Below are positions 38,540 to 52,833 of a stretch of 64,000 bases of DNA, one piece after another. The position numbers and the translations under genes were made by a program. Each line of letters starts with the position of its first letter. Within the stretch, counting starts at the first letter, position 1. The notes under the pieces were generated by a model. That model ran no database searches and was not told where the DNA came from. It saw only the letters and a program-made list of their open reading frames with translations. The stretch is taken from the NCBI GenBank assembly GCA_963920705.1, contig CAWUCO010000207.1, positions 1,860,001 through 1,924,000 of the forward strand, given 5' to 3'. The stretch comes from Odiellus spinosus. Lineage: Eukaryota; Arthropoda; Arachnida; Opiliones; Phalangiidae.

Positions 38540-41500
38540 ATTTCCCAAGTGCAGATCCACAAATTTCCCAAGTGCAGATCCACAATTTTCCCAAGTGCAG
38601 TTCCGCAAATTTCCCAAGTGCAAATCCGCAAATTTCCCAAGTGCAGATCCACAAATTTCCCATGTGCAGATCCCCAAATTTCCCAAGTGCAGATCCACAA
38701 ATTTCCCAAGTGCAGATCCACAAATTTCCCTAGTGCAGATCCAGAAATTTCCCAAGTGCAGATCCACAAATTTTCCAAGTGCAGATCCGCAAATTTCCCA
38801 AGTGCAGATCCACAAATTTCCCAAGTGCAGATCCACAAATTTCCCAAGTGCAGATCCACAAATTTCCAAAGTGAAGATCCGCAAATTACCCAAGTGCAGA
38901 TCCGCAAATTTCCCAAGTGCAGGTCCGCAAATTTCCCAAGTGCAGATCCACAAATTTTCCAAGTGCAGATCCACAAATTTCCCAAGTGCAGATCCGCAAA
39001 TTTCCCAAGTGAAGATCCGCAAATTACCCAAGTGCAGATCCGCAAATTTCCCAAGTGCAGGTCCGCAAATTTCCCAAGTGCAGATCCGCAAATTTCCCAA
39101 GTGCAGATCCGCAAATTTCCCAAGTACAGATCCGCAAATTTCCAAAGTGCAGATCCCCAATTTTCCCAAGTGCAGATCCAAAAATTTCCCAAGTGCAGAT
39201 CCACAAATTTCCCAAGTGCAGATCCACAATTTTCCCAAGTGCAGTTCCGCAAATTTCCCAAGTGCAAATCCGCAAATTTCCCAAGTGCAGATCCACAAAT
39301 TTCCCATGTGCAGATCCCCAAATTTCCCAAGTGCAGATCCACAAATTTCCCAAGTGCAGATCCAGAAATTTCCCAAGTGCAGATCCACAAATTTTCCAAG
39401 TGCAGATCCGCAAATTTCCCAAGTGCAGATCCACAAATTTCCCAAGTGCAGATCCACAAATTTCCCAAGTGCAGATCCACAAATTTCCAAAGTGCAGATC
39501 CAGAAATTTCCCAAGTGCAGATCCAGAAATTTCCCAAGTGCAGATCCACAAATTTCCCAGGTGCAGATCCAGAAATTTCCGAAGTGCAGATCCACAATTT
39601 TCCCAAGTGCAGATCCACAAATTTCCAAAGTGCAGATTCACAAACTTTCCAAGTGCAGATCCACAAATTTCCCAAGTGCAGATCCACAAATTTCCCAAGT
39701 ACTGATCCACAAATTTCCCAAGTGCAGATCCAGAAATTTCCCAAGTGCAGATCCCAAAATTTCCCAAGAGCAGATCCACAAATTTCCCAAGTGCAGATCC
39801 ACAAATTTCCCAAGTGCAGATCCGCAAATTTCCCAAGTACAGATCCGCAAATTTCCAAAGTGCAGATCCCCAATTTTCCCAAGTGCAGATCCAAAAATTT
39901 CCCAAGTGCAGATCCACAAATTTCCCAAGTGCAGATCCACAATTTTCCCAAGTGCAGTTCCGCAAATTTCCCAAGTGCAAATCCGCAAATTTCCCAAGTG
40001 CAGATCCACAAATTTCCCATGTGCAGATCCACAAATTTCCCAAGTGCAGATCCACAAATTTCCCAAGTGCAGATCCACAAATTTCCCTAGTGCAGATCCA
40101 GAAATTTCCCAAGTGCAGATCCACAAATTTTCCAAGTGCAGATCCGCAAATTTCCCAAGTGCAGATCCACAAATTTCCCAAGTGCAGATCCACAAATTTC
40201 CCAAGTGCAGATCCACAAATTTCCAAAGTGCAGATCCAGAAATTTCCCAAGTGCAGATCCAGAAATTTCCCAGGTGCAGATCCAGAAATTTCCGAAGTGC
40301 AGATCCACAATTTTCCCAAGTGCAGATCCACAAATTTCCAAAGTGCAGATTCACAAACTTTCCAAGTGCAGATCCACAAATTTCCCAAGTGCAGATCCAC
40401 AAATTTCCCAAGTACTGATCCACAAATTTCCCAAGTGCAGATCCACAATTTTCCCAATTGCAGATCCACAAATTATCCAAGTGCAGATCCACAAATTTCC
40501 CAAGTGCAGATCCACAAATTTCCCAAGTGCAGATCCACAAATTTCCAAAGTGAAGATCCGCAAATTACCCAAGTGCAGATCCGCAAATTTCCCAAGTGCA
40601 GGTCCGCAAATTTCCCAAGTGCAGATCCACAAATTTTCCAAGTGCAGATCCACAAATTTCCCAAGTGCAGATCCGCAAATTTCCCAAGTGAAGATCCGCA
40701 AATTACCCAAGTGCAGATCCGCAAATTTCCCAAGTGCAGGTCCGCAAATTTCCCAAGTGCAGATCCGCAAATTTCCCAAGTGCAGATCCGCAAATTTCCC
40801 AAGTACAGATCCGCAAATTTCCAAAGTGCAGATTCCCAATTTTCCCAAGTGCAGATCCAAAAATTTCCCAAGTGCAGATCCACAAATTTCCCAAGTGCAG
40901 ATCCACAATTTTCCCAAGTGCAGTTCCGCAAATTTCCCAAGTGCAAATCCGCAAATTTCCCAAGTGCAGATCCACAAATTTCCCATGTGCAGATCCCCAA
41001 ATTTCCCAAGTGCAGATCCACAAATTTCCCAAGTGCAGATCCACAAATTTCCCTAGTGCAGATCCAGAAATTTCCCAAGTGCAGATCCACAAATTTTCCA
41101 AGTGCAGATCCGCAAATTTCCCAAGTGCAGATCCACAAATTTCCCAAGTGCAGATCCACAAATTTCCCAAGTGCAGATCCACAAATTTCCAAAGTGCAGA
41201 TCCAGAAATTTCCCAAGTGCAGATCCACAAATTTCCCAGGTGCAGATCCAGAAATTTCCGAAGTGCAGATCCACAATTTTCCCAAGTGCAGATCCACAAA
41301 TTTCCAAAGTGCAGATTCACAAACTTTCCAAGTGCAGATCCACAAATTTCCCAAGTGCAGATCCACAAATTTCCCAAGTGCAGATCCGCAATTTTCCCAA
41401 GTGCAGTTCCGCAAATTACCCAAGTGCAGATCCGCAAATTTCCCAAGTGCAGGTCCGCAAATTTCCCAAGTGCAGATCCACAAATTTCCCATGTGCAGAT

Positions 41501-41920
41501 CCCCAAATTTCCCAAGTGCAGATCCACAAATTTCCCAAGTGCAGATCCACAAATTTCCCAAGTGCAGATCCACAAATTTCCCTAGTGCAGATCCAGAAAT
41601 TTCCCAAGTGCAGATCCACAAATTTTCCAAGTGCAGATCCGCAAATTTCCCAAGTGCAGATCCACAAATTTCCCAAGTGCAGATCCACAAATTTCCCAAG
41701 TGCAGATCCACAAATTTCCAAAGTGCAGATCCACAAATTTCCCAAGTGCAGATATACAAATTTCCCAGGTGCAGATCCAGAAATTTCCCAAGTGCAGATC
41801 CACAATTTTCCCAAGTGCAGATCCACAAATTTCCAAAGTGCAGATCCACAAACTTTCCAAATGCAGATCCACAAATTTCCCAAGTGCAGATCCACAAATT
41901 TCCCAAGTGCAGATCCACAA
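38540..41920. repeat. Higher-order repeat R7, copy b
   Basis: A 3,381-bp (147-unit) copy. Marker units starting GCAGGTCCGC and the CCGAAG units (about 39580, 40290, 41257) sit 3,381 bp from their partners in copy c. Identity to copy c runs to about 43870, and to copy a from the left edge. Confidence 0.8.
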
Positions 41921-44772
41921 ATTTCCCAAGTGCAGATCCACAAATTTCCCAAGTGCAGATCCACAATTTTCCCAAGTGCAGTTCCGCAAATTTCCCAAGT
42001 GCAAATCCGCAAATTTCCCAAGTGCAGATCCACAAATTTCCCATGTGCAGATCCCCAAATTTCCCAAGTGCAGATCCACAAATTTCCCAAGTGCAGATCC
42101 ACAAATTTCCCTAGTGCAGATCCAGAAATTTCCCAAGTGCAGATCCACAAATTTTCCAAGTGCAGATCCGCAAATTTCCCAAGTGCAGATCCACAAATTT
42201 CCCAAGTGCAGATCCACAAATTTCCCAAGTGCAGATCCACAAATTTCCAAAGTGAAGATCCGCAAATTACCCAAGTGCAGATCCGCAAATTTCCCAAGTG
42301 CAGGTCCGCAAATTTCCCAAGTGCAGATCCACAAATTTTCCAAGTGCAGATCCACAAATTTCCCAAGTGCAGATCCGCAAATTTCCCAAGTGAAGATCCG
42401 CAAATTACCCAAGTGCAGATCCGCAAATTTCCCAAGTGCAGGTCCGCAAATTTCCCAAGTGCAGATCCGCAAATTTCCCAAGTGCAGATCCGCAAATTTC
42501 CCAAGTACAGATCCGCAAATTTCCAAAGTGCAGATCCCCAATTTTCCCAAGTGCAGATCCAAAAATTTCCCAAGTGCAGATCCACAAATTTCCCAAGTGC
42601 AGATCCACAATTTTCCCAAGTGCAGTTCCGCAAATTTCCCAAGTGCAAATCCGCAAATTTCCCAAGTGCAGATCCACAAATTTCCCATGTGCAGATCCCC
42701 AAATTTCCCAAGTGCAGATCCACAAATTTCCCAAGTGCAGATCCAGAAATTTCCCAAGTGCAGATCCACAAATTTTCCAAGTGCAGATCCGCAAATTTCC
42801 CAAGTGCAGATCCACAAATTTCCCAAGTGCAGATCCACAAATTTCCCAAGTGCAGATCCACAAATTTCCAAAGTGCAGATCCAGAAATTTCCCAAGTGCA
42901 GATCCAGAAATTTCCCAAGTGCAGATCCACAAATTTCCCAGGTGCAGATCCAGAAATTTCCGAAGTGCAGATCCACAATTTTCCCAAGTGCAGATCCACA
43001 AATTTCCAAAGTGCAGATTCACAAACTTTCCAAGTGCAGATCCACAAATTTCCCAAGTGCAGATCCACAAATTTCCCAAGTACTGATCCACAAATTTCCC
43101 AAGTGCAGATCCAGAAATTTCCCAAGTGCAGATCCCAAAATTTCCCAAGAGCAGATCCACAAATTTCCCAAGTGCAGATCCACAAATTTCCCAAGTGCAG
43201 ATCCGCAAATTTCCCAAGTACAGATCCGCAAATTTCCAAAGTGCAGATCCCCAATTTTCCCAAGTGCAGATCCAAAAATTTCCCAAGTGCAGATCCACAA
43301 ATTTCCCAAGTGCAGATCCACAATTTTCCCAAGTGCAGTTCCGCAAATTTCCCAAGTGCAAATCCGCAAATTTCCCAAGTGCAGATCCACAAATTTCCCA
43401 TGTGCAGATCCACAAATTTCCCAAGTGCAGATCCACAAATTTCCCAAGTGCAGATCCACAAATTTCCCTAGTGCAGATCCAGAAATTTCCCAAGTGCAGA
43501 TCCACAAATTTTCCAAGTGCAGATCCGCAAATTTCCCAAGTGCAGATCCACAAATTTCCCAAGTGCAGATCCACAAATTTCCCAAGTGCAGATCCACAAA
43601 TTTCCAAAGTGCAGATCCAGAAATTTCCCAAGTGCAGATCCAGAAATTTCCCAGGTGCAGATCCAGAAATTTCCGAAGTGCAGATCCACAATTTTCCCAA
43701 GTGCAGATCCACAAATTTCCAAAGTGCAGATTCACAAACTTTCCAAGTGCAGATCCACAAATTTCCCAAGTGCAGATCCACAAATTTCCCAAGTACTGAT
43801 CCACAAATTTCCCAAGTGCAGATATACAATTTTCCCAATTGCAGATCCACAAATTATCCAAGTGCAGATCCACAAACTTTCCAAGTGCAGATCCAGAAAT
43901 TTCCGAAGTGCAGATCCACAATTTTCCCAAGTGCAGATCCACAAATTTCCAAAGTGCAGATTCACAAACTTTCCAAGTGCAGATCCACAAATTTCCCAAG
44001 TGCAGATCCACAAATTTCCCAAGTGCAGATCCGCAATTTTCCCAAGTGCAGTTCCGCAAATTACCCAAGTGCAGATCCGCAAATTTCCCAAGTGCAGGTC
44101 CGCAAATTTCCCAAGTGCAGATCCGCAAATTTCCCAAGTGCAGATCCCCAATTTTCCCAAGTGCAGATCCAAAAATTTCCCAAGTGCAGATCCACAAATT
44201 TCCCAAGTACAGATCCGCAAATTTCTCAAGTGCAGATCCGCAAATTTCCCAAGTGCAGATTCGCAATTTTCCCAAGTGCAGTTCCGCAAATTTCCCAAGT
44301 GCAAATCCGCAAATTTCCCAAGTGCAGATCCACAAATTTCCCATGTGCAGATCCCCAAATTTCCCAAGTGCAGATCCACAAATTTCCCAAGTGCAGATCC
44401 ACAAATTTCCCAAGTGCAGATCCACAAATTTCCCTAGTGCAGATCCAGAAATTTCCCAAGTGCAGATCCACAAATTTTCCAAGTGCAGATCCGCAAATTT
44501 CCCAAGTGCAGATCCACAAATTTCCCAAGTGCAGATCCACAAATTTCCCAAGTGCAGATCCACAAATTTCCAAAGTGCAGATCCACAAATTTCCCAAGTG
44601 CAGATATACAAATTTCCCAGGTGCAGATCCAGAAATTTCCCAAGTGCAGATCCACAATTTTCCCAAGTGCAGATCCACAAATTTCCAAAGTGCAGATCCA
44701 CAAACTTTCCAAATGCAGATCCACAAATTTCCCAAGTGCAGATCCACAAATTTCCCAAGTGCAGATCCACAA
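41921..44772. repeat. Higher-order repeat R7, copy c
   Basis: A 2,852-bp (124-unit) copy. The segment 41470-43870 matches 44322-46722 at an offset of 2,852 bp and 38089-40489 at 3,381 bp. Around 43823 it has a private GATATACAATTTT unit and diverges at about 43870. From there to about 44437 it matches copy a sequence 6,233 bp (271 units) upstream. It therefore looks recombinant between two kinds of repeat. Confidence 0.78.
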
Positions 44773-47700
44773 ATTTCCCAAGTGCAGATCCACAAATTTC
44801 CCAAGTGCAGATCCACAATTTTCCCAAGTGCAGTTCCGCAAATTTCCCAAGTGCAAATCCGCAAATTTCCCAAGTGCAGATCCACAAATTTCCCATGTGC
44901 AGATCCCCAAATTTCCCAAGTGCAGATCCACAAATTTCCCAAGTGCAGATCCACAAATTTCCCTAGTGCAGATCCAGAAATTTCCCAAGTGCAGATCCAC
45001 AAATTTTCCAAGTGCAGATCCGCAAATTTCCCAAGTGCAGATCCACAAATTTCCCAAGTGCAGATCCACAAATTTCCCAAGTGCAGATCCACAAATTTCC
45101 AAAGTGAAGATCCGCAAATTACCCAAGTGCAGATCCGCAAATTTCCCAAGTGCAGGTCCGCAAATTTCCCAAGTGCAGATCCACAAATTTTCCAAGTGCA
45201 GATCCACAAATTTCCCAAGTGCAGATCCGCAAATTTCCCAAGTGAAGATCCGCAAATTACCCAAGTGCAGATCCGCAAATTTCCCAAGTGCAGGTCCGCA
45301 AATTTCCCAAGTGCAGATCCGCAAATTTCCCAAGTGCAGATCCGCAAATTTCCCAAGTACAGATCCGCAAATTTCCAAAGTGCAGATCCCCAATTTTCCC
45401 AAGTGCAGATCCAAAAATTTCCCAAGTGCAGATCCACAAATTTCCCAAGTGCAGATCCACAATTTTCCCAAGTGCAGTTCCGCAAATTTCCCAAGTGCAA
45501 ATCCGCAAATTTCCCAAGTGCAGATCCACAAATTTCCCATGTGCAGATCCCCAAATTTCCCAAGTGCAGATCCACAAATTTCCCAAGTGCAGATCCAGAA
45601 ATTTCCCAAGTGCAGATCCACAAATTTTCCAAGTGCAGATCCGCAAATTTCCCAAGTGCAGATCCACAAATTTCCCAAGTGCAGATCCACAAATTTCCCA
45701 AGTGCAGATCCACAAATTTCCAAAGTGCAGATCCAGAAATTTCCCAAGTGCAGATCCAGAAATTTCCCAAGTGCAGATCCACAAATTTCCCAGGTGCAGA
45801 TCCAGAAATTTCCGAAGTGCAGATCCACAATTTTCCCAAGTGCAGATCCACAAATTTCCAAAGTGCAGATTCACAAACTTTCCAAGTGCAGATCCACAAA
45901 TTTCCCAAGTGCAGATCCACAAATTTCCCAAGTACTGATCCACAAATTTCCCAAGTGCAGATCCAGAAATTTCCCAAGTGCAGATCCCAAAATTTCCCAA
46001 GAGCAGATCCACAAATTTCCCAAGTGCAGATCCACAAATTTCCCAAGTGCAGATCCGCAAATTTCCCAAGTACAGATCCGCAAATTTCCAAAGTGCAGAT
46101 CCCCAATTTTCCCAAGTGCAGATCCAAAAATTTCCCAAGTGCAGATCCACAAATTTCCCAAGTGCAGATCCACAATTTTCCCAAGTGCAGTTCCGCAAAT
46201 TTCCCAAGTGCAAATCCGCAAATTTCCCAAGTGCAGATCCACAAATTTCCCATGTGCAGATCCACAAATTTCCCAAGTGCAGATCCACAAATTTCCCAAG
46301 TGCAGATCCACAAATTTCCCTAGTGCAGATCCAGAAATTTCCCAAGTGCAGATCCACAAATTTTCCAAGTGCAGATCCGCAAATTTCCCAAGTGCAGATC
46401 CACAAATTTCCCAAGTGCAGATCCACAAATTTCCCAAGTGCAGATCCACAAATTTCCAAAGTGCAGATCCAGAAATTTCCCAAGTGCAGATCCAGAAATT
46501 TCCCAGGTGCAGATCCAGAAATTTCCGAAGTGCAGATCCACAATTTTCCCAAGTGCAGATCCACAAATTTCCAAAGTGCAGATTCACAAACTTTCCAAGT
46601 GCAGATCCACAAATTTCCCAAGTGCAGATCCACAAATTTCCCAAGTACTGATCCACAAATTTCCCAAGTGCAGATCCACAATTTTCCCAATTGCAGATCC
46701 ACAAATTATCCAAGTGCAGATCCACAAATTTCCCAAGTGCAGATCCACAAATTTCCCAAGTGCAGATCCACAAATTTCCAAAGTGAAGATCCGCAAATTA
46801 CCCAAGTGCAGATCCGCAAATTTCCCAAGTGCAGGTCCGCAAATTTCCCAAGTGCAGATCCACAAATTTTCCAAGTGCAGATCCACAAATTTCCCAAGTG
46901 CAGATCCGCAAATTTCCCAAGTGAAGATCCGCAAATTACCCAAGTGCAGATCCGCAAATTTCCCAAGTGCAGGTCCGCAAATTTCCCAAGTGCAGATCCG
47001 CAAATTTCCCAAGTGCAGATCCGCAAATTTCCCAAGTACAGATCCGCAAATTTCCAAAGTGCAGATTCCCAATTTTCCCAAGTGCAGATCCAAAAATTTC
47101 CCAAGTGCAGATCCACAAATTTCCCAAGTGCAGATCCACAATTTTCCCAAGTGCAGTTCCGCAAATTTCCCAAGTGCAAATCCGCAAATTTCCCAAGTGC
47201 AGATCCACAAATTTCCCATGTGCAGATCCCCAAATTTCCCAAGTGCAGATCCACAAATTTCCCAAGTGCAGATCCACAAATTTCCCTAGTGCAGATCCAG
47301 AAATTTCCCAAGTGCAGATCCACAAATTTTCCAAGTGCAGATCCGCAAATTTCCCAAGTGCAGATCCACAAATTTCCCAAGTGCAGATCCACAAATTTCC
47401 CAAGTGCAGATCCACAAATTTCCAAAGTGCAGATCCAGAAATTTCCCAAGTGCAGATCCACAAATTTCCCAGGTGCAGATCCAGAAATTTCCGAAGTGCA
47501 GATCCACAATTTTCCCAAGTGCAGATCCACAAATTTCCAAAGTGCAGATTCACAAACTTTCCAAGTGCAGATCCACAAATTTCCCAAGTGCAGATCCACA
47601 AATTTCCCAAGTACTGATCCACAAATTTCCCAAGTGCAGATCCAGAAATTTCCCAAGTGCAGATCCCAAAATTTCCCAAGAGCAGATCCACAAATTTCCC

Positions 47701-48545
47701 AAGTGCTGATCCACAAATTTCCCAAGTACTGATCCACAAATTTCCCAAGTGCAGATCCGCAAATTTCCCAAGTGAAGATCCGCAAATTACCCAAGTGCAG
47801 ATCCGCAAATTTCCCAAGTGCAGGTCCGCAAATTTCCCAAGTGCAGATCCGCAAATTTCCCAAGTGCAGATCCCCAATTTTCCCAAGTGCAGATCCAAAA
47901 ATTTCCCAAGTGCAGATCCACAAATTTCCCAAGTACAGATCCGCAAATTTCTCAAGTGCAGATCCGCAAATTTCCCAAGTGCAGATCCGCAATTTTCCCA
48001 AGTGCAGTTCCGCAAATTTCCCAAGTGCAAATCCGCAAATTTCCCAAGTGCAGATCCACAAATTTCCCATGTGCAGATCCCCAAATTTCCCAAGTGCAGA
48101 TCCACAAATTTCCCAAGTGCAGATCCACAAATTTCCCAAGTGCAGATCCACAAATTTCCCTAGTGCAGATCCAGAAATTTCCCAAGTGCAGATCCACAAA
48201 TTTTCCAAGTGCAGATCCGCAAATTTCCCAAGTGCAGATCCACAAATTTCCCAAGTGCAGATCCACAAATTTCCCAAGTGCAGATCCACAAATTTCCAAA
48301 GTGCAGATCCACAAATTTCCCAAGTGCAGATATACAAATTTCCCAGGTGCAGATCCAGAAATTTCCCAAGTGCAGATCCACAATTTTCCCAAGTGCAGAT
48401 CCACAAATTTCCAAAGTGCAGATCCACAAACTTTCCAAATGCAGATCCACAAATTTCCCAAGTGCAGATCCACAAATTTCCCAAGTGCAGATCCACAAAT
48501 TTCCCAAGTGCAGATCCACAAATTTCCCAAGTGCAGATCCACAAT
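44773..48545. repeat. Higher-order repeat R7, copy d
   Basis: Matches copy c up to about 46722, then continues as copy b at an offset of 6,233 bp (3,381 + 2,852) to about 47610. From about 47820 it matches 44.1-44.8 kb at an offset of 3,726 bp (162 units). It contains the unusual succession of two TGATCC units (GTGCTGATCC then GTACTGATCC) near 47704-47735. It ends where CCCAATTG and the ATTATCC units resume at about 48545. Confidence 0.75.
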
Positions 48546-48759
48546 TTTCCCAATTGCAGATCCACAAATTATCCAAGTGCAGATCCGCAAATTTTCCAAG
48601 TGCAGATCCGCAAATTTTCCAAGTACAGATCCGCAAATTTCTCAAGTGCAGATCCGCAAATTTCCCAAGTGCAGATCCGCAATTTTCCCAAGTGCAGTTC
48701 CGCAAATTTCCCAAGTGCAAATCCGCAAATTTTCCAAGTGCAGATCCACAAATATCCCA

Positions 48760-49670
48760 AGTGCAGATCCGCAAATTTCCCAAGTGCAGATCCGCAAATT
48801 TCCCAAGTGAAGATCCGCAAATTACCCAAGTGCAGATCCGCAAATTTCCCAAGTGCAGGTCCGCAAATTTCCCAAGTGCAGATCCAAAAATTTCCCAAGT
48901 GCAGATCCACAAATTTCCCAAGTACAGATCCGCAAATTTCTCAAGTGCAGATCCGCAAATTTCCCAAGTGCAGATCCGCAATTTTCCCAAGTGCAGTTCC
49001 GCAAATTTCCCAAGTGCAAATCCGCAAATTTCCCAAGTGCAGATCCACAAATTTCCCATGTGCAGATCCCCAAATTTCCCAAGTGCAGATCCACAAATTT
49101 CCCAAGTGCAGATCCACAAATTTCCCTAGTGCAGATCCAGAAATTTCCCAAGTGCAGATCCACAAATTTTCCAAGTGCAGATCCGCAAATTTCCCAAGTG
49201 CAGATCCACAAATTTCCCAAGTGCAGATCCACAAATTTCCCAAGTGCAGATCCACAAATTTCCAAAGTGCAGATCCACAAATTTCCCAAGTGCAGATCCA
49301 CAAATTTCCCAGGTGCAGATCCAGAAATTTCCCAAGTGCAGATCCACAATTTTCCCAAGTGCAGATCCACAAATTTCCAAAGTGCAGATCCACAAACTTT
49401 CCAAGTGCAGATCCACAAATTTCCCAAGTGCAGATCCACAAATTTCCCAAGTGCAGATCCAGAAATTTCCCAAGTGCAGATCCACAATTTTCCCAATTGC
49501 AGATCCACAAATTATCCAAGTGCAGATCCGCAAATTTTCCAAGTGCAGATCCGCAAATTTTCCAAGTACAGATCCGCAAATTTCTCAAGTGCAGATCCGA
49601 AAATTTCCCAAGTGCAGATCCGCAATTTTCCCAAGTGCAGTTCCGCAAATTTCCCAAGTGCAAATCCGCA
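48760..49670. repeat. Higher-order block R8, copy a
   Basis: About 910 bp repeated at 50393-51303, offset 1,633 bp (71 units). About 720 bp of other satellite lies between the copies. Confidence 0.78.
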
Positions 49671-50392
49671 AATTTTCCAAGTGCAGATCCACAAATTTCC
49701 CAAGTGCAGATCCGCAAATTTCCCAAGTGAAGATCCGCAAATTACCCAAGTGCAGATCCGCAAATTTCCCAAGTGCAGGTCCGCAAATTTCCCAAGTGCA
49801 GATCCGCAAATTTCCCAAGTGCAGATCCGCAAATTTCCCAAGTACAGATCCGCAAATTTCCAAAGTGCAGATCCCCAATTTTCCCAAGTGCAGATCCAAA
49901 AATTTCCCAAGTGCAGATCCACAAATTTCCCAAGTGCAGATCCACAATTTTCCCAAGTGCAGTTCCGCAAATTTCCCAAGTGCAAATCCGCAAATTTCCC
50001 AAGTGCAGATCCACAAATTTCCCATGTGCAGATCCCCAAATTTCCCAAGTGCAGATCCACAAATTTCCCAAGTGCAGATCCACAAATTTCCCTAGTGCAG
50101 TTCCGCAAATTTCCCAAGTGCAAATCCGCAAATTTTCCAAGTGCAGATCCACAAATATCCCAAGTGCAGATCCGCAAATTTCCCAAGTGCAGATCCGCAA
50201 ATTTCCCAAGTGAAGATCCGCAAATTACCCAAGTGCAGATCCGCAAATTTCCCAAGTGCAGGTCCGCAAATTTCCCAAGTGCAGATCCGCAAATTTCCCA
50301 AGTGCAGATCCCCAATTTTCCCAAGTGCAGATCCAAAAATTTCCCAAGTGCAGATCCACAAATTTCCCAAGTACAGATCCGCAAATTTCTCA

Positions 50393-51303
50393 AGTGCAGA
50401 TCCGCAAATTTCCCAAGTGCAGATCCGCAAATTTCCCAAGTGAAGATCCGCAAATTACCCAAGTGCAGATCCGCAAATTTCCCAAGTGCAGGTCCGCAAA
50501 TTTCCCAAGTGCAGATCCAAAAATTTCCCAAGTGCAGATCCACAAATTTCCCAAGTACAGATCCGCAAATTTCTCAAGTGCAGATCCGCAAATTTCCCAA
50601 GTGCAGATCCGCAATTTTCCCAAGTGCAGTTCCGCAAATTTCCCAAGTGCAAATCCGCAAATTTCCCAAGTGCAGATCCACAAATTTCCCATGTGCAGAT
50701 CCCCAAATTTCCCAAGTGCAGATCCACAAATTTCCCAAGTGCAGATCCACAAATTTCCCTAGTGCAGATCCAGAAATTTCCCAAGTGCAGATCCACAAAT
50801 TTTCCAAGTGCAGATCCGCAAATTTCCCAAGTGCAGATCCACAAATTTCCCAAGTGCAGATCCACAAATTTCCCAAGTGCAGATCCACAAATTTCCAAAG
50901 TGCAGATCCACAAATTTCCCAAGTGCAGATCCACAAATTTCCCAGGTGCAGATCCAGAAATTTCCCAAGTGCAGATCCACAATTTTCCCAAGTGCAGATC
51001 CACAAATTTCCAAAGTGCAGATCCACAAACTTTCCAAGTGCAGATCCACAAATTTCCCAAGTGCAGATCCACAAATTTCCCAAGTGCAGATCCAGAAATT
51101 TCCCAAGTGCAGATCCACAATTTTCCCAATTGCAGATCCACAAATTATCCAAGTGCAGATCCGCAAATTTTCCAAGTGCAGATCCGCAAATTTTCCAAGT
51201 ACAGATCCGCAAATTTCTCAAGTGCAGATCCGAAAATTTCCCAAGTGCAGATCCGCAATTTTCCCAAGTGCAGTTCCGCAAATTTCCCAAGTGCAAATCC
51301 GCA
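50393..51303. repeat. Higher-order block R8, copy b
   Basis: Partner of 48760-49670. It stops where copy a continues with AAATTTTCCAAG and this copy reads AAATTTCCAAAG. Confidence 0.78.
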
Positions 51304-52833
51304 AATTTCCAAAGTGCAGATCCCCAATTTTCCCAAGTGCAGATCCAAAAATTTCCCAAGTGCAGATCCACAAATTTCCCAAGTGCAGATCCACAATTTT
51401 CCCAAGTGCAGTTCCGCAAATTTCCCAAGTGCAAATCCGCAAATTTCCCAAGTGCAGATCCACAAATTTCCCATGTGCAGATCCCCAAATTTCCCAAGTG
51501 CAGATCCACAAATTTCCCAAGTGCAGATCCACAAATTTCCCTAGTGCAGTTCCGCAAATTTCCCAAGTGCAAATCCGCAAATTTTCCAAGTGCAGATCCA
51601 CAAATATCCCAAGTGCAGATCCGCAAATTTCCCAAGTGCAGATCCGCAAATTTCCCAAGTGAAGATCCGCAAATTACCCAAGTGCAGATCCGCAAATTTC
51701 CCAAGTGCAGGTCCGCAAATTTCCCAAGTGCAGATCCGCAAATTTCCCAAGTGCAGATCCCCAATTTTCCCAAGTGCAGATCCAAAAATTTCCCAAGTGC
51801 AGATCCACAAATTTCCCAAGTACAGATCCGCAAATTTCTCAAGTGCAGATCCGCAAATTTCCCAAGTGCAGATCCGCAATGTTCCCAAGTGCAGTTCCGC
51901 AAATTTCCCAAGTGCAAATCCGCAAATTTCCCAAGTGCAGATCCACAAATTTCCCATGTGCAGATCCGCAAATTTCCCAAGTACAGATCCGCAAATTTCC
52001 CAAGTGCAGATCCACAATTTTCCCAAGTGCAGATCCACAAATTTCCCAAGTGCAGATCCCCAAATTTCCCAAGTGCAGATCCACAAATTTCCCAAGTGCA
52101 GATCCACAAATTTCCCAAGTGCAGATCCACAAATTTCCCTAGTGCAGATCCACAAATTTCCCAAGTGCAGATCCACAAATTTCCCAAGTGCAGATCCACA
52201 AATTTTCCAAGTGCAGATCCGCAAATTTCCCAAGTACAGATCCGCAAATTTCACAAGTGCAGATCCCGAAATTTCCCAAGAGCAGATCCACAAATTTCCC
52301 AAGTGCAGATCCAGAAATTTCCCTAGTGCAGATCCAGTTATTTCCAAAGTGCAGATCCACAAACTTCCCAAGTGCAGATCCACAAATTTCTCTTGTGCAG
52401 ATCCAGAAATTTCCCAAATGCAGATCCACAAATTTCCCAAGTGCAGATCCACAAATTTCCCTAGTGCAGATCCAGAAATTTCCCAAGTGCAGATCCACAA
52501 ATTTTCCAAGTGCAGATCCACAAATTTCCCAAGTGCAGATCCGCAAATTTCCCAAGTGCAGATCCACAAATTTTCCAAGTGCAGATCCACAAATTTCCCA
52601 AGTGCAGATCCGCAAATTTCCCAAGTGAAGATCCGCAAATTACCCAAGTGCAGATCCGCAAATTTCCCAAGTGCAGGTCCGCAAATTTCCCAAGTGCAGA
52701 TCCACAAATTTCCCTAGTGCAGATCCGCAAATTTCCCAAGTACAGATCCGCAAATTTCCCAAGTGCAGATCCCAAAATTTCCCAAGAGCAGATCCACAAA
52801 TTTCCCAAGTGCAGATCCAGAAATTTCCCTAGT

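Larger units (their letters stand above)
48546..52130. repeat. Array domain 8: 1,633- and 1,449-bp-spaced duplications
   Basis: Segment 48760-49670 matches 50393-51303 (offset 1,633 bp, 71 units), and 49857-50420 matches 51306-51869 (offset 1,449 bp, 63 units). Shared tags include AAATATCCC units (48751, 50156, 51605) and units starting GAAGATCCGCAAATTACCC. A private CGCAATGTTCCC unit lies near 51885. No CCGAAG unit of the preceding domain and no TTATTT cassette of the following one occurs here. It is all satellite. Confidence 0.8.

Noticed and set aside
37993..40080. Minus-strand open frames of about 500-700 codons (also 5517-7538, 32770-34800, 34692-36881, 41416-43461, 44226-46313)
   Set aside because: Same repeat read backwards, starting on TTG within units and ended by changes such as TTACCC or TTATCC. 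They overlap equally long forward frames in the same DNA.
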